Assembly: GCA_052315415.1 (NCBI GenBank)
Contig: JBLSDH010000001.1
Coordinates: 124,001-188,000, forward strand
DNA length: 64,000 nucleotides
Origin: Cuniculiplasma sp052315415
Lineage (GTDB): Archaea > Thermoplasmatota > Thermoplasmata > Thermoplasmatales > Thermoplasmataceae
Reading direction: 5' to 3'
Every line of letters starts with the position of its first letter. The first letter of the stretch is position 1. The notes beneath the pieces are model-generated. The model did no database searches. It saw nothing but the letters and a program-made list of their open reading frames with translations, and was not told where the DNA came from. The position numbers were made by a program, and so were the translations under genes. Positions 8,529 through 17,166 of the stretch are shown piece by piece.

Positions 8529-11051
8529 TTATTCTACTTTTGGTTTTCTCACTCTGAATATAACAAAAGCAGCTACTGATATTACCACTATCACCGATAT
8601 AATAATTATGTAGATGTCAGCCTGAGATATAGTGAAATTTTTTGTAAATGTGATTTCGAAATTAACTGGTTTACCACTTATATTAAATGAATTTGTTCCG
8701 TTGCTTGACGCTGTATATCCACTGATACTCACAATTTGGTAAGAATATGTTCCATTTATCAGATAAATTGTAATTGTGCTGTTTGATGATGTAACATTTT
8801 CACCATTTATATTTACAGACCATGTGGTACCTGATGGTAATCCTTTCTCCACAAATGTTAATGAATATGAAAACTGTGAGAACCGTATCAAAAATGACTC
8901 TGAAGAACCATTGACCGTGATTGTTCCTCCGTTTGAATGATGTGTCTTGTCAACTGTACCTATTGTGTATGAGTATGATCCATTGATAAGTGAGAATGTG
9001 TATGATGATCCATTTATTGGTCCTGAAGACATTCCGTTTGAAAGATTCACATACCAGGGAGTGCCGGACATTAAGCCCATTTCAACAAATGTTACAGAGT
9101 AGTTTACCTGTGAGAACTTTATTGACATTGATAATGAGGAGCCGTTCACCGTGAATGACCCCCCATTTGCATGATATATCTTGTCCGTTGTGGATACTGT
9201 GTAATTGTAAGTGCCGTTTTCTAGGAATAAAGATACCGCCTCGTTTCCAGGATTGTCTACGCAAAATACCTGAGTTGAATTGACATACCATCTTGCAGAG
9301 GAAGGTAGGCCCACTGCTCTAAAACTCACCAAATATTTTACTATATAGAACTTAACTGTATTTGACAAAGAAGAACCGTTTACTGTAATTGAAGTGAGTT
9401 GATTGTGGTAAAATACTTTCACAAAATAACTCCAATATGCACTGTATTCCTTGTCAGATGTTGCAAATTTTAAATTGTAAGTTCCGTTTGGTAAATGGAA
9501 TGTGTATGATGATCCATTTATTGCTCCTGAAGACATTCCGTTTGAAAGATTCACATACCAATTTGTACCTGGTGGTAAACCGGTCTCATTGAATGTAACC
9601 TTGTATAATTCAAGGAAATGTACCTGCTCAATCAATGAAGAACCGTTTACCGTGAATGATCCTCCATATCCTATGTATGAGGTGTCAACTGTGTTTGAAT
9701 TATAATTGTATGTTCCGTTTAACAGTTTAACTGTAATCGAACTTGATGATGATGAATAATTCACGCCATTTACGGATACGCTCCAACTTGTTCCAGTTGG
9801 CAAGCCTGTTTTGTTAAAAGTAACATTATACTCCGAAGATTGTAATGAAAATATTACAGAAGGCATCTTTCCATTCAATGGATAGTCCCTTATGAAAGAT
9901 GTGAAATAGTAAACAGGTGAGCCTGCATAAGTGTATGTTGAATAACCTATGTATTTATCAGAATAATTATAATTGCTTGCGGTGTAATTGCTGGAATAGA
10001 ATAATGTCCCACCTGTACTCTGTGGTGCTGAAAGGATTTTATCGTGCAGAGATGTTCCATTGACAATTGCCTCGTTCCATGCCCATCCGCTTGGAAACTT
10101 ACCTTTGGCGGAATTGGCATCACTTAAATAACATCCCCCATATATATAATCGATAATTGATCCATAGTTTTGCCATCCACTTCCAAAAATGAAGTTGTTA
10201 TCTGTTTTAGGGCTGGACCCATCAAGAGCGAAAAATACATTATAGTTCCCGGGTATTGAATTGTGCACCCAACCTTCCATTATGAAATCGTTTCCAACTA
10301 CAGGACTGTCATACCAGGCAACCGTATCGCATGGGGTAGGGTTGCTTTGTACGTTCCTGTCTGGAGTTAAAGTTAAAACCGAAGAGTTCTGTCCATAAGG
10401 ATCAGTTGTTGATGTTAGACCAAGACCTTCTGATCCATTAATATAACTGTACCCGCTTATTGTCTGTCCATTGTTGTACCACAAAAATACACTTGAACCG
10501 TCGTCATATTCTCCGAATAATGGGGAAAGCTGAGGCGCCTCACCTATTCCTTCCGTTCCTGAACTTGATAGAAGATTAACATTTTTTGCTGCAAAACCAA
10601 GCAGAATCTTTAGAGATGAATTGGCGGGAATAGAGTAAAGCTTGACATAGACAACAGTGACAGTTGAATTAAAAGACTCTATCCATGAGGGTATTATTGT
10701 TCCGTTTGTGTAGAAAAATTCGAAATTTGCCAAAGAACCGGATTCATTAAGATATGGACTGAACAGGTCATGCTGAATGTCAACAAGTTGCTGAAAACCG
10801 TTAACCGTAGGCTCGGATTGATTGTTTACAATATACAGGGGTACCTGGTATCTTATATTCGATGGTATTTTTCCCTGAGAACTAGAGCCAATTAAAGGGA
10901 CTTCATTGTTATTGTGAAATGAATTGCTTATCTGATTGTGATTTTGATTAAAGTGAAGAGAATAAAAAAAGGTCTGGGCAAAAAAAATCACAACGAGTAA
11001 AACAAATAACTTCACCAAATTTTTATTCCGTAAAATGTTTTTTAAACCCAT
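8529..11051 (-). CDS. Large surface protein: DUF2341-like domain plus five Ig-like GLP/NGTY repeats
   Basis: An 840-residue predicted extracellular, membrane-anchored protein. An N-terminal hydrophobic signal or anchor (about 15-34) is followed by a DUF2341-like/ConA-like region (about 55-395; RYQVPLYIVNN and LFGEYDDGSSVFLWY stretches). Five tandem repeats of about 75-90 residues follow (about 405-800), each of the form VTF-xxGLPxGTxWxVxxxG ... LxNGTYxY ... GGSFTVNGSS. A C-terminal transmembrane helix (about 810-833) ends in a short basic tail. The many N-x-S/T sequons suit heavy N-glycosylation in acid. Such repeats are known in Thermoplasmata and Sulfolobales surface and thermopsin-like proteins. 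The ligand or role is unknown; no catalytic motif is seen. Two repeat-encoding DNA stretches are almost identical. Confidence 0.75.
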   Translation of the reverse strand: MGLKNILRNKNLVKLFVLLVVIFFAQTFFYSLHFNQNHNQISNSFHNNNEVPLIGSSSQGKIPSNIRYQVPLYIVNNQSEPTVNGFQQLVDIQHDLFSPYLNESGSLANFEFFYTNGTIIPSWIESFNSTVTVVYVKLYSIPANSSLKILLGFAAKNVNLLSSSGTEGIGEAPQLSPLFGEYDDGSSVFLWYNNGQTISGYSYINGSEGLGLTSTTDPYGQNSSVLTLTPDRNVQSNPTPCDTVAWYDSPVVGNDFIMEGWVHNSIPGNYNVFFALDGSSPKTDNNFIFGSGWQNYGSIIDYIYGGCYLSDANSAKGKFPSGWAWNEAIVNGTSLHDKILSAPQSTGGTLFYSSNYTASNYNYSDKYIGYSTYTYAGSPVYYFTSFIRDYPLNGKMPSVIFSLQSSEYNVTFNKTGLPTGTSWSVSVNGVNYSSSSSSITVKLLNGTYNYNSNTVDTSYIGYGGSFTVNGSSLIEQVHFLELYKVTFNETGLPPGTNWYVNLSNGMSSGAINGSSYTFHLPNGTYNLKFATSDKEYSAYWSYFVKVFYHNQLTSITVNGSSLSNTVKFYIVKYLVSFRAVGLPSSARWYVNSTQVFCVDNPGNEAVSLFLENGTYNYTVSTTDKIYHANGGSFTVNGSSLSMSIKFSQVNYSVTFVEMGLMSGTPWYVNLSNGMSSGPINGSSYTFSLINGSYSYTIGTVDKTHHSNGGTITVNGSSESFLIRFSQFSYSLTFVEKGLPSGTTWSVNINGENVTSSNSTITIYLINGTYSYQIVSISGYTASSNGTNSFNISGKPVNFEITFTKNFTISQADIYIIIISVIVVISVAAFVIFRVRKPKVE
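8994..9056 (-). repeat. 63-bp direct DNA repeat, copy 1 (inside the surface protein gene)
   Basis: Identical to 9498-9560 except for one base (GGTCCT against GCTCCT on the plus strand). It encodes the YVNLSNGMSSG-INGSSYTF part of repeat unit 4. Protein repeats elsewhere in this gene are far more diverged, so this pair points to recent duplication or gene conversion. Confidence 0.9.
9498..9560 (-). repeat. 63-bp direct DNA repeat, copy 2 (inside the surface protein gene)
   Basis: Partner of 8994-9056 with one mismatch in 63 bases. It encodes the same segment in repeat unit 2, so the homogenised units are not adjacent ones. Confidence 0.9.
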
Positions 11052-11160
11052 CGAACTCCATAAATATCATATATTTTAAAATTTGTATAAATTACATTGT
11101 AGATATTTTAATAGACAGAAATGAAAAAGTGAATTAAATCTTAAGTAATCATAATGACAG

Positions 11161-12312
11161 ATGAGTGAGATACCATTAGAACTGTTTTATAATTTGACAT
11201 CTGAACAAAATATAAAGAAAACTGAAATTAAAATAAAAGAGGCTATGAATATGATAATCAGTGGATATTCAAGAGAAAAAATTGTTCATAGTTTCAAGAA
11301 TGTTGAGGAAGGCAATGTATATTATGAAATTGCAAAACAGAGGCTCAGGGTTAAAAAGAAATACTCAAAATGGGAGAGCCTTTGGTTTGACTCATACAGT
11401 GCATCATATTCCACTCCTGAAAATGTAGGGATGTATAGATCTGAAATACTCAGTGGTAATAAAATAGTTGATATAGGTTGTGGGGCTGGAATGCAAAGCA
11501 TATTCTTTTCTTTTAATTCAAAAGTGAGAGGTATTGAAATTGATCGAAAAAGGGCACTCATGGCAGTATTGAACAATAAGGCTTATGACGGGAAGGTAAA
11601 TGTGGAGCAAGGAAACGGGTTGGAAGTTTCTGTTTCAAGAGATGAAATAATATTTTCAGATCCACTGAGATCCGTAAATGCAGAAGAAAGAAGAATGGAA
11701 GACCTAATCCCATCTCCACTTGAATTGATTGATAAATTTGATGGCAGGGCATTAGGTTTTGTCTTTGATCTCCCGCCAATGATGAAAGAAAAGCATCTTA
11801 ATGTTTTAAAAGGTGAGAGAGAGTACATTTCGGAAAATGGGAATATCAGTCGCCTTACCATATATAGTATTGAAGGGAAAGAAGGAATAACAGCAGTTAT
11901 GCTTGACAAAGATGTGAGATTCCACAGGGAAATTATTGAGATGCCAAAGACCACATCATCCTTAAAAAAATACATATATATTACAGATGGTGCCATGTTT
12001 TATTCTGGCCTTCATGGAAACCACGCAAATGAGAAAGGGCTTAGTCTTATTTTTAAGGATAATAGAAGGGCATTTTACACCTCAGATCACCTCGCCGATT
12101 TTTATGGAGACAGGTATTTGATCATGGTGGAAACTGATTACTTCAAACTTATTAATGAATTGAAAAGACTTAATGCAGGAAAGGTGTTCTTCAGATACCC
12201 TATTGAAGATTATTATACTTCAAAGAAAAATATTGAAAAAGAACTTTTGGGAAATCAAAATGTTTACATTTTGAAATTTAATCAAAAACTTTTATTATGC
12301 AAAAAGGTATGA
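11161..12312 (+). CDS. Class I SAM-dependent methyltransferase with THUMP-like tail
   Basis: A 383-residue protein. Residues 1-95 are helical; the SAM-binding motif I VDIGCGAG is at 103-110, with the acidic end of strand 2 at IEID (about 126-129). An FSDPLRS segment followed by PSPLEL (about 165-188) matches the DPARR...SPPL arrangement of a family described mainly in bacteria as 'class I methyltransferase, THUMP-like domain'. The C-terminal 120 residues would be the THUMP-like region, suggesting an RNA substrate, but neither target nor modified base can be deduced. A weak TATA-like stretch (11133-11143) lies close to the ATG, so the mRNA is probably leaderless. It overlaps the longer reading frame of the next gene but not its preferred start. 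Confidence 0.65.
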   Translation: MSEIPLELFYNLTSEQNIKKTEIKIKEAMNMIISGYSREKIVHSFKNVEEGNVYYEIAKQRLRVKKKYSKWESLWFDSYSASYSTPENVGMYRSEILSGNKIVDIGCGAGMQSIFFSFNSKVRGIEIDRKRALMAVLNNKAYDGKVNVEQGNGLEVSVSRDEIIFSDPLRSVNAEERRMEDLIPSPLELIDKFDGRALGFVFDLPPMMKEKHLNVLKGEREYISENGNISRLTIYSIEGKEGITAVMLDKDVRFHREIIEMPKTTSSLKKYIYITDGAMFYSGLHGNHANEKGLSLIFKDNRRAFYTSDHLADFYGDRYLIMVETDYFKLINELKRLNAGKVFFRYPIEDYYTSKKNIEKELLGNQNVYILKFNQKLLLCKKV

Positions 12313-12348
12313 TTGGGTTCCTGTGTGGTGTTAAAAATTTTTTTGCAA

Positions 12349-12358
12349 CTATATATTA
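12349..12358 (+). promoter_or_regulatory. Probable TATA box for the one-repeat membrane protein
   Basis: CTATATATTA, 22 bases before the ATG at 12381. It lies inside a longer open frame that begins at 12297, which supports the downstream ATG as the real, leaderless start. Confidence 0.45.
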
Positions 12359-12380
12359 CTGTAAGATATATACAGATGCA

Positions 12381-12830
12381 ATGAAAAGTAAAATTATGAT
12401 AATTTCAATTTCCCTAATAATCCTGTTAATGTTTTCACCTGCACTCATACATTCAGGCAAATTTAATAATGATAGAACAGTTAAAAATTACTCAACCACA
12501 AATTATTGTTTTACTGTTTATGAGCAGGGCCTACCATATAATGTTGATCTTATTGTTATAATAAACAATCAAGCGCACTATAGTAACAATTCATTTTTGA
12601 AAATAAGTCTCCCTGAGGGGAACTATAAGGTTAACATAGATACCCCGCCTGGATATACTGACAACTTCTCTGAAAAAAGCATAAATCTTTCAAAAAATAT
12701 CAATATTTACGTTGGATTTACAAAAATAAACGAAAATGCATTCCCAATCATAACAATAAGTATAATTTCCAGTGTAATTACAATAATATTGGTCCTAACA
12801 TATATTTTTTCTTACATGAGGAAAAAATAA
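12381..12830 (+). CDS. Small membrane protein with a single Ig-like GLP/NGTY-type repeat
   Basis: A predicted 149-residue protein: a signal-like hydrophobic N-terminus (about 3-20), one extracellular repeat and a C-terminal transmembrane helix (about 121-144) ending in RKK. The repeat (CFTVYEQGLPYNV ... LPEGNYKVNI ... INIYVGFTK) has the same framework as the five repeats of the 840-residue surface protein 1.3 kb away, so the gene resembles a one-unit miniature of it. The open frame extends back to 12297, but the ATG at 12381 gives a clean signal peptide and has a TATA box at the right distance. Function unknown; possibly a surface-layer accessory or adhesion protein. Confidence 0.6.
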   Translation: MKSKIMIISISLIILLMFSPALIHSGKFNNDRTVKNYSTTNYCFTVYEQGLPYNVDLIVIINNQAHYSNNSFLKISLPEGNYKVNIDTPPGYTDNFSEKSINLSKNINIYVGFTKINENAFPIITISIISSVITIILVLTYIFSYMRKK

Positions 12831-12960
12831 TAGATTTTGTCAAAGATAGCATTACTCAAAATTTAAACCATTCTTTTGTTTTATAATATTTTTTATATTT
12901 AGTAATTAAGTAAAAGTTTAAATTAAACAATAACTATTGATTTTTTAAAACCTCAACTCG

Positions 12961-14342
12961 CTAATTCTTAGGAAATATGTCCATGTTCATTTTCTTCATA
13001 ATCGTTTCAACCCTCTTTGGAATATCACTGAATTCTATCTTACCGTCAGAGTAATGCACTGCATATACCTTGGAAAGCTCAAACAATAATTCATTCACAG
13101 AGTATTTACCTATCAGATCGTTGATTCTAAGTAGTTCAATTATCCTATAATGTATGTAAAGTAAAATGAAGGATACAAAGAAGTATCTCATAATTGCATC
13201 GTTATCCCTTAAATATTTCTGTCGTTCTCTATTTCATTCTTCATTGCATCAAATGACTGCTCTATATCCTCCCTTTCCACGTATATTAAATATATCTTGT
13301 CAGGAGTTTTATCAAGTTTTGATACTATGGATATATTTCCAAGCCTTTCCTCATTTATCATGATATGAGGATTCACAGTTCTTGCAACTATGGAATTTGA
13401 TATCTCCTCTCCCCTCAACCTTGCATCATCATACACATACATTGAATAATCACTGTATTTTACAGAACCATATCATATGCGTCTTCCACGGTATGTGAAT
13501 AATCCCTTCATGGATATGGAATAATCTATCATTTTTGGATTCCTTCTTAGAGGCTGTATGAACTTCATATTATGGGACATGTAATCTGTCATTTCCAATG
13601 AAACAAATCCACGATCCATTACAACGATTTAACTTTATAAATTGAATTCTTCAATTATCTTTTTTGCCTTCTTCATATCACTTCTGGAACCTGGATATGT
13701 CTTGAATGAAACGGGTATATTCCTGTCCTCTGAGAATAGCAATGAGAAATTGATCTGGTCAAGTAATATGTGATCCTTATTGTAACCCCTCTCATCAAGG
13801 TTTGTATTCTCTCACTATGAAAATAAGGATGACAGATCATACAGAAACACATTTCCATCAATTATCAATCCATTGAAAAATTCATGATGTGATTTCATGT
13901 TAGATCCTATCTCTCTCAGCTTCTGTGCAATTGTTGAATGGGATAATGAAGCATCAATTACATTGCACATATAGAACTTTGAGTATGCATCATCCATATA
14001 TTTCAATGGCACATTCCTTATTACTTTTACAGATGCCATTGCCATTATCTCATTTGCTGATGAAAAATGTTTCCTCAATGGTGCTTCTATGTCCTTTATT
14101 ATGTCATATATGATCTTTGAATTCCCGTATTCGAATACTGTCCTTACATTTCTATGAACTTTCTTTATTATGCCGAATTCAGTTACCTTTCCTATTTATC
14201 TGCCGGATATTTTCCTTGGCCTTTTCTTTTCCTTATCTTATATACTACTCACTTCGTAAACATAATAGTTTTTTCCTATCTTCTTGACCTCAACATTTAT
14301 TAAATCCTCCTTTTCAAGTATTTTTCTTATCCATTCTTCCAT
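12961..14342 (-). pseudogene. Decayed IS4/IS1634-like DDE transposase
   Basis: Read from ATG 14340-14342, one minus-strand frame gives a transposase of about 450 residues interrupted by eight in-frame stops, with one frameshift near 13200. Segments in order: MEEWIRKILEKEDLIN, RKISGR, IIKKVHRNVRTVFEYGNS, KYMDDAYSKFY, IIDGNVFLYDLSS (first Asp), LDERGYNKDH, VVMDRGFVS (second Asp), EREDIEQSFDAMKNE (Glu) and a C-terminal YFFVSFILLYIHYRI. The DDE triad and order fit the IS4/IS1634 group. Apart from the single shift, decay is by base substitution. Terminal inverted repeats were not identified. An AT-rich stretch without genes separates it from the gene at its left. Confidence 0.75.
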
Positions 14343-14344
14343 AT

Positions 14345-14361
14345 ATTACCTAACAGGTAAT
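14345..14361. repeat. Perfect inverted repeat ATTACCT-AAC-AGGTAAT
   Basis: Seven-base arms around a three-base spacer, just upstream of the decayed transposase start. A related palindrome GGTAA-ATA-TTACC lies at 14422-14434 with the half-sites in the opposite arrangement. Either insertion-sequence end DNA or a leftover operator; nothing decides between them. Confidence 0.5.
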
Positions 14362-14459
14362 AGTAATAAAATAACATTGCCAGTTGAAATATGGGAAAAG
14401 AAGCAGGAAATAAATGGAATTGGTAAATATTACCTAAAACCTATCTTTGCCCTATTTTA

Positions 14460-14770
14460 ACACTACAATTCAATTGAAAGTCTTTCAAGGAGTGCTTTCT
14501 GATCCTTTGTGAGTTCAATGGTACTGTGTGAACCACTGGTGTAAACAACCCCCTTTATGCCTCTCATTGCTTCCATGGTCTTGCTGTATGTCAACTCGTA
14601 TCTGTAGGCGATCATTGCGAAGATTGCATACCCTCGGATGGAGAGGAACACCCTTCCCCGTGTTCCTTACTCTGTATGTGCATACAGTGGTTCCATTACA
14701 TATTTTGAATACATGAACGCCTTTTCAACCAATCCTTCTTCCTTTATATCTTCAGGATATCATACTCGCT
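14460..14770 (-). pseudogene. C-terminal fragment of a second IS4/IS1634-like transposase
   Basis: A minus-strand frame with no start and at least two in-frame stops reads LVEKAFMYSKYVMEPLYAHTE, stop, GTRGRVFLSIRGYAIFAMIAYRY, then SKTMEAMRGIKGVVY and a charged tail ending LLERLSIEL. The order R/K...EPLY...TRG-VFLSI-GYAI is the C-terminal part of IS4/IS1634-type transposases. It is a different element from the decayed copy immediately to its left. The N-terminal two thirds are missing. Confidence 0.55.
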
Positions 14771-14909
14771 GATTTAGATCATTTTTTAAAAAATTCGAAT
14801 ATCTAAATCCTGCAAATCCATGCAAGCAGAACAATGTACATAGAATATTATGATAGTTCAAGCAACTCTCGCGAATTGAATTAAATAAGATTCCTAGAAA
14901 AACCTACAT

Positions 14910-15746
14910 TTATAGTAGTGATATTACCCTCCTCATATGCTCTTCATTTGCACTACCAAAAGCATATAGATCAATATCAGAAATTATTTTAAATCCCAGA
15001 TTCTTGCATATGGGCATTGAAGTACTCTTAATAGCTTGAATAACTGCAATTTCAATACCCATTTTCCTGGCATCGGATATTCTTGCCGCAACAAGGCTTG
15101 TATATATTCCTTTGCCTCTGAATTCTTTTTTGGTTCCTGAACCTTGCATAATAAGTATTTTTTCCTTTCTGTAATACACACTGACACCGTAAGCTACAGG
15201 AGTATCAGAATCACCTAAGAACGCAAGGTAAACCTCCCCACCATCTCCGGAATTAGCAATTAGTTTTGACCTTATCTTAAATCCATCCTCAGTCTCTCCA
15301 AATCCATATGCCATGGACATTAAATTTACATATTCTGAAAGTTTTGATGTGGGTTTTTTCTCTATTCTTACTTCCGTGTTGCTTTTTATGTTCATTTCAT
15401 TAATCTCCGCATACATTCCAGCCATGCAAACTTGTGGAATTTTCACAAGACCCTTTCTCTCAAGTATTTTTCCAAGAAAATGAGGAGATGATGATGGTCC
15501 AACAAGCCATGTAAAATTTTTTCTTCTTTCGTAGTAGCGTGAAATAACTTTTTCTATCATCCCCTCAGCTTTTTCTTCTGGAATGTTTGCATTTCCTACG
15601 CAATTAATCGCAAAGGAGTCTAAATTGGATATGCGTCCGGTAACATTCTCTATTCCAAGGGGTTCCAATTCATCTGGTTTATAAAATCTTGAATTCATCT
15701 CATTGCATGTTGCATCTATAAATGATATTAAGGAACTTTTATTCAT
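14910..15746 (-). CDS. GNAT-family N-acetyltransferase
   Basis: A 278-residue protein with a roughly 130-residue N-terminal region and a GNAT domain at the C-terminus. The acetyl-CoA loop is visible in GSGTKKEFRGKGIYTSL (about 210-226; R/Q-x-x-G-x-G/A pattern), followed by AARISDARKMG and a PICKNLGFK motif typical of GNATs. The substrate is unknown. A full-length but broken paralogue (15889-16689) lies directly upstream on the same strand, so this is a local tandem duplication. A strong AT-rich promoter precedes it. Confidence 0.75.
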   Translation of the reverse strand: MNKSSLISFIDATCNEMNSRFYKPDELEPLGIENVTGRISNLDSFAINCVGNANIPEEKAEGMIEKVISRYYERRKNFTWLVGPSSSPHFLGKILERKGLVKIPQVCMAGMYAEINEMNIKSNTEVRIEKKPTSKLSEYVNLMSMAYGFGETEDGFKIRSKLIANSGDGGEVYLAFLGDSDTPVAYGVSVYYRKEKILIMQGSGTKKEFRGKGIYTSLVAARISDARKMGIEIAVIQAIKSTSMPICKNLGFKIISDIDLYAFGSANEEHMRRVISLL

Positions 15747-15764
15747 AATTATTATAATTTATAC

Positions 15765-15776
15765 ATTTATATAAAT
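15765..15776 (-). promoter_or_regulatory. Probable TATA box of the GNAT gene
   Basis: ATTTATATAAAT, symmetrical, about 24 bases before the ATG at 15744-15746, in very AT-rich DNA. Fits a leaderless transcript. Confidence 0.45.
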
Positions 15777-15888
15777 TTTAGGCTCATCACGCTTTTTTTG
15801 CTTTTCTCCTGTTCACCTTTAACCTAAAGAAAATCAAACAAAGTTAGAAAATAGATGAACAGAGAGGCTATCTTCAGGGGAAAATTTT

Positions 15889-16689
15889 TCAGGAATTGTA
15901 AATGTAGAAATCTATTTCACAAACTATTCCGAACCCTAGTTTTTCAGATATCGGTGCAGATGTATTCTTTACCTCCTGAATTATTGCAGAATTTATACCT
16001 GCCTTTCTTGCATCTTCAAGCCGCCTTGCAACAAGTGATGAGTATATGCCTTTACTTCTGTATTCTGGGAGAGTGCCTGCACCCAATAATATTACTAAAT
16101 CATTAATCTTATCCATTATGCTAGCTGCAAAAGCAACTGGTTTTTTAGTGTCCTTGGCATACGAGAGGTAAAGGTAACTGTTCTCTCCTTGTGATTTATA
16201 TATGGCCATCATTATGCTAGCTACCTCCTCACTTAAGCCCATACCAAATTACTTTGTTATGAGTGCAATATTCCTGCTAAAATCATCTACTTCTACCTTC
16301 TTTATCTCAAATTCATCATTTCCTCTTATTCGGACGCTCAAATCCTCCAGAATCATGCCTGAGAGGGTCAACTCGGGGACTTTCTTAAGCCCACTTTCAA
16401 TCAGATATTTGCTGATGTTCACTGGTCTTGAGGTTGGTCCGACCAACCATCCAAAGATTTTGTTCTCTTTTATGTAGCGATTTTTAACGGAATCTATAAC
16501 TTCTCTGTAATTTACCTCATCAAGGTCTGCCAAACCCACAGTGTTCAGAAACGCATTATCAACCTTAGAAATTCTCACTTTAACTCCATCTATATTAAGC
16601 GGCACTAAGGCACCATCAGGAAGGTGATCAACATTTAGACCATTGCATGTCTCATCAATCCCCCTTATCAACTTCTGGCGATTTAACAT
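15889..16689 (-). pseudogene. Second GNAT acetyltransferase, interrupted by one in-frame stop
   Basis: A paralogue of the gene at 14910-15746. Both halves are in one frame: 16249-16689 gives the N-terminal 146 residues, and reading resumes after the TAA at 16249-16251 to give the GNAT half with LLGAGTLPEYRSKGIYSSLVARR and APISEKLGFG. The stop corresponds to an alanine in the intact paralogue (MSMAYGFGETED against ITK-stop-FGMGLSEE). With no other lesion this is a very recent inactivation, a sequencing error or, less likely, two separate proteins; an ATG follows two codons after the stop. Confidence 0.7.
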
Positions 16690-17032
16690 AAATGTTCAAA
16701 CAGTTGTCCCTATTTCCATATTTTATGCTTTCTAATTTCGTAACGATTCAGACTGATGCGCCACACTTTTACCTGAATGTAGCATAATGCACCGATAGAT
16801 CCATGAATATAATGATTATATTAATCGAGTAAGTTTCCTAATTTCCTATTGATTTGTTCCAGGAATACCATAACCTGATAATTTCTACCTTTGACTTAAA
16901 CAATTATGCTTTTTCCCTCTACTTTCAATGAAATTTCTTAAAAGATTCATAGCTAACCTATCCATTGATTATCTTCAATGCATGTACATTGTAAGCAAAG
17001 CATGGAAAAATGAATTTCACCCTCACACGTTT
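16690..17032. other. Intergenic stretch with no recognised gene
   Basis: About 340 bases between the broken GNAT gene and the left end of the IS21 element. Only short open frames occur. The missing remainder of the IS256 transposase found right of the IS21 element was looked for here and not seen, which suggests a deletion. No RNA gene or repeat was recognised. Confidence 0.6.
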
Positions 17033-17068
17033 TGTAAACGCCGGTTCATACTTGTGCATTTTCGCCGG
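17033..17068 (+). repeat. Left terminal inverted repeat of the IS21 element
   Basis: Begins TGTAAACGCCGG and contains the conserved TTGTGCA block. Further CGCCGG-containing repeats follow at about 17062-17068 and 17087-17092. Confidence 0.85.
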
Positions 17069-17166
17069 AATAAAAGTGTCCCCTATCGCCGGTTTAATTT
17101 TGACCACTCTCCATGCAATACAGAAGTCTGAGTTGTATGATCTGGACTTGGATAATGATACTTAAT

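Noticed and set aside
8529..11051. Thermopsin protease as the identity of the large surface protein
   Set aside because: Only the C-terminal repeat type is shared; no thermopsin catalytic domain was recognised, and the N-terminal half looks DUF2341-like.
11153..11163. Shared TGACAGATG sequence before two plus-strand starts (11161 and 33000) as a translation signal
   Set aside because: Only two occurrences were found and other leaderless genes in the window lack it; chance is likely.
12961..14342. Stop-codon recoding (for example pyrrolysine or readthrough) to explain the many in-frame stops in the transposases
   Set aside because: All three stop codons occur, some side by side, a frameshift is also present, and neighbouring housekeeping genes use the stops normally; decay is the simpler reading.
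16690..17032. Plus-strand frame at 16928-17131 as a gene
   Set aside because: It crosses into the IS21 terminal repeat and has no recognisable sequence.
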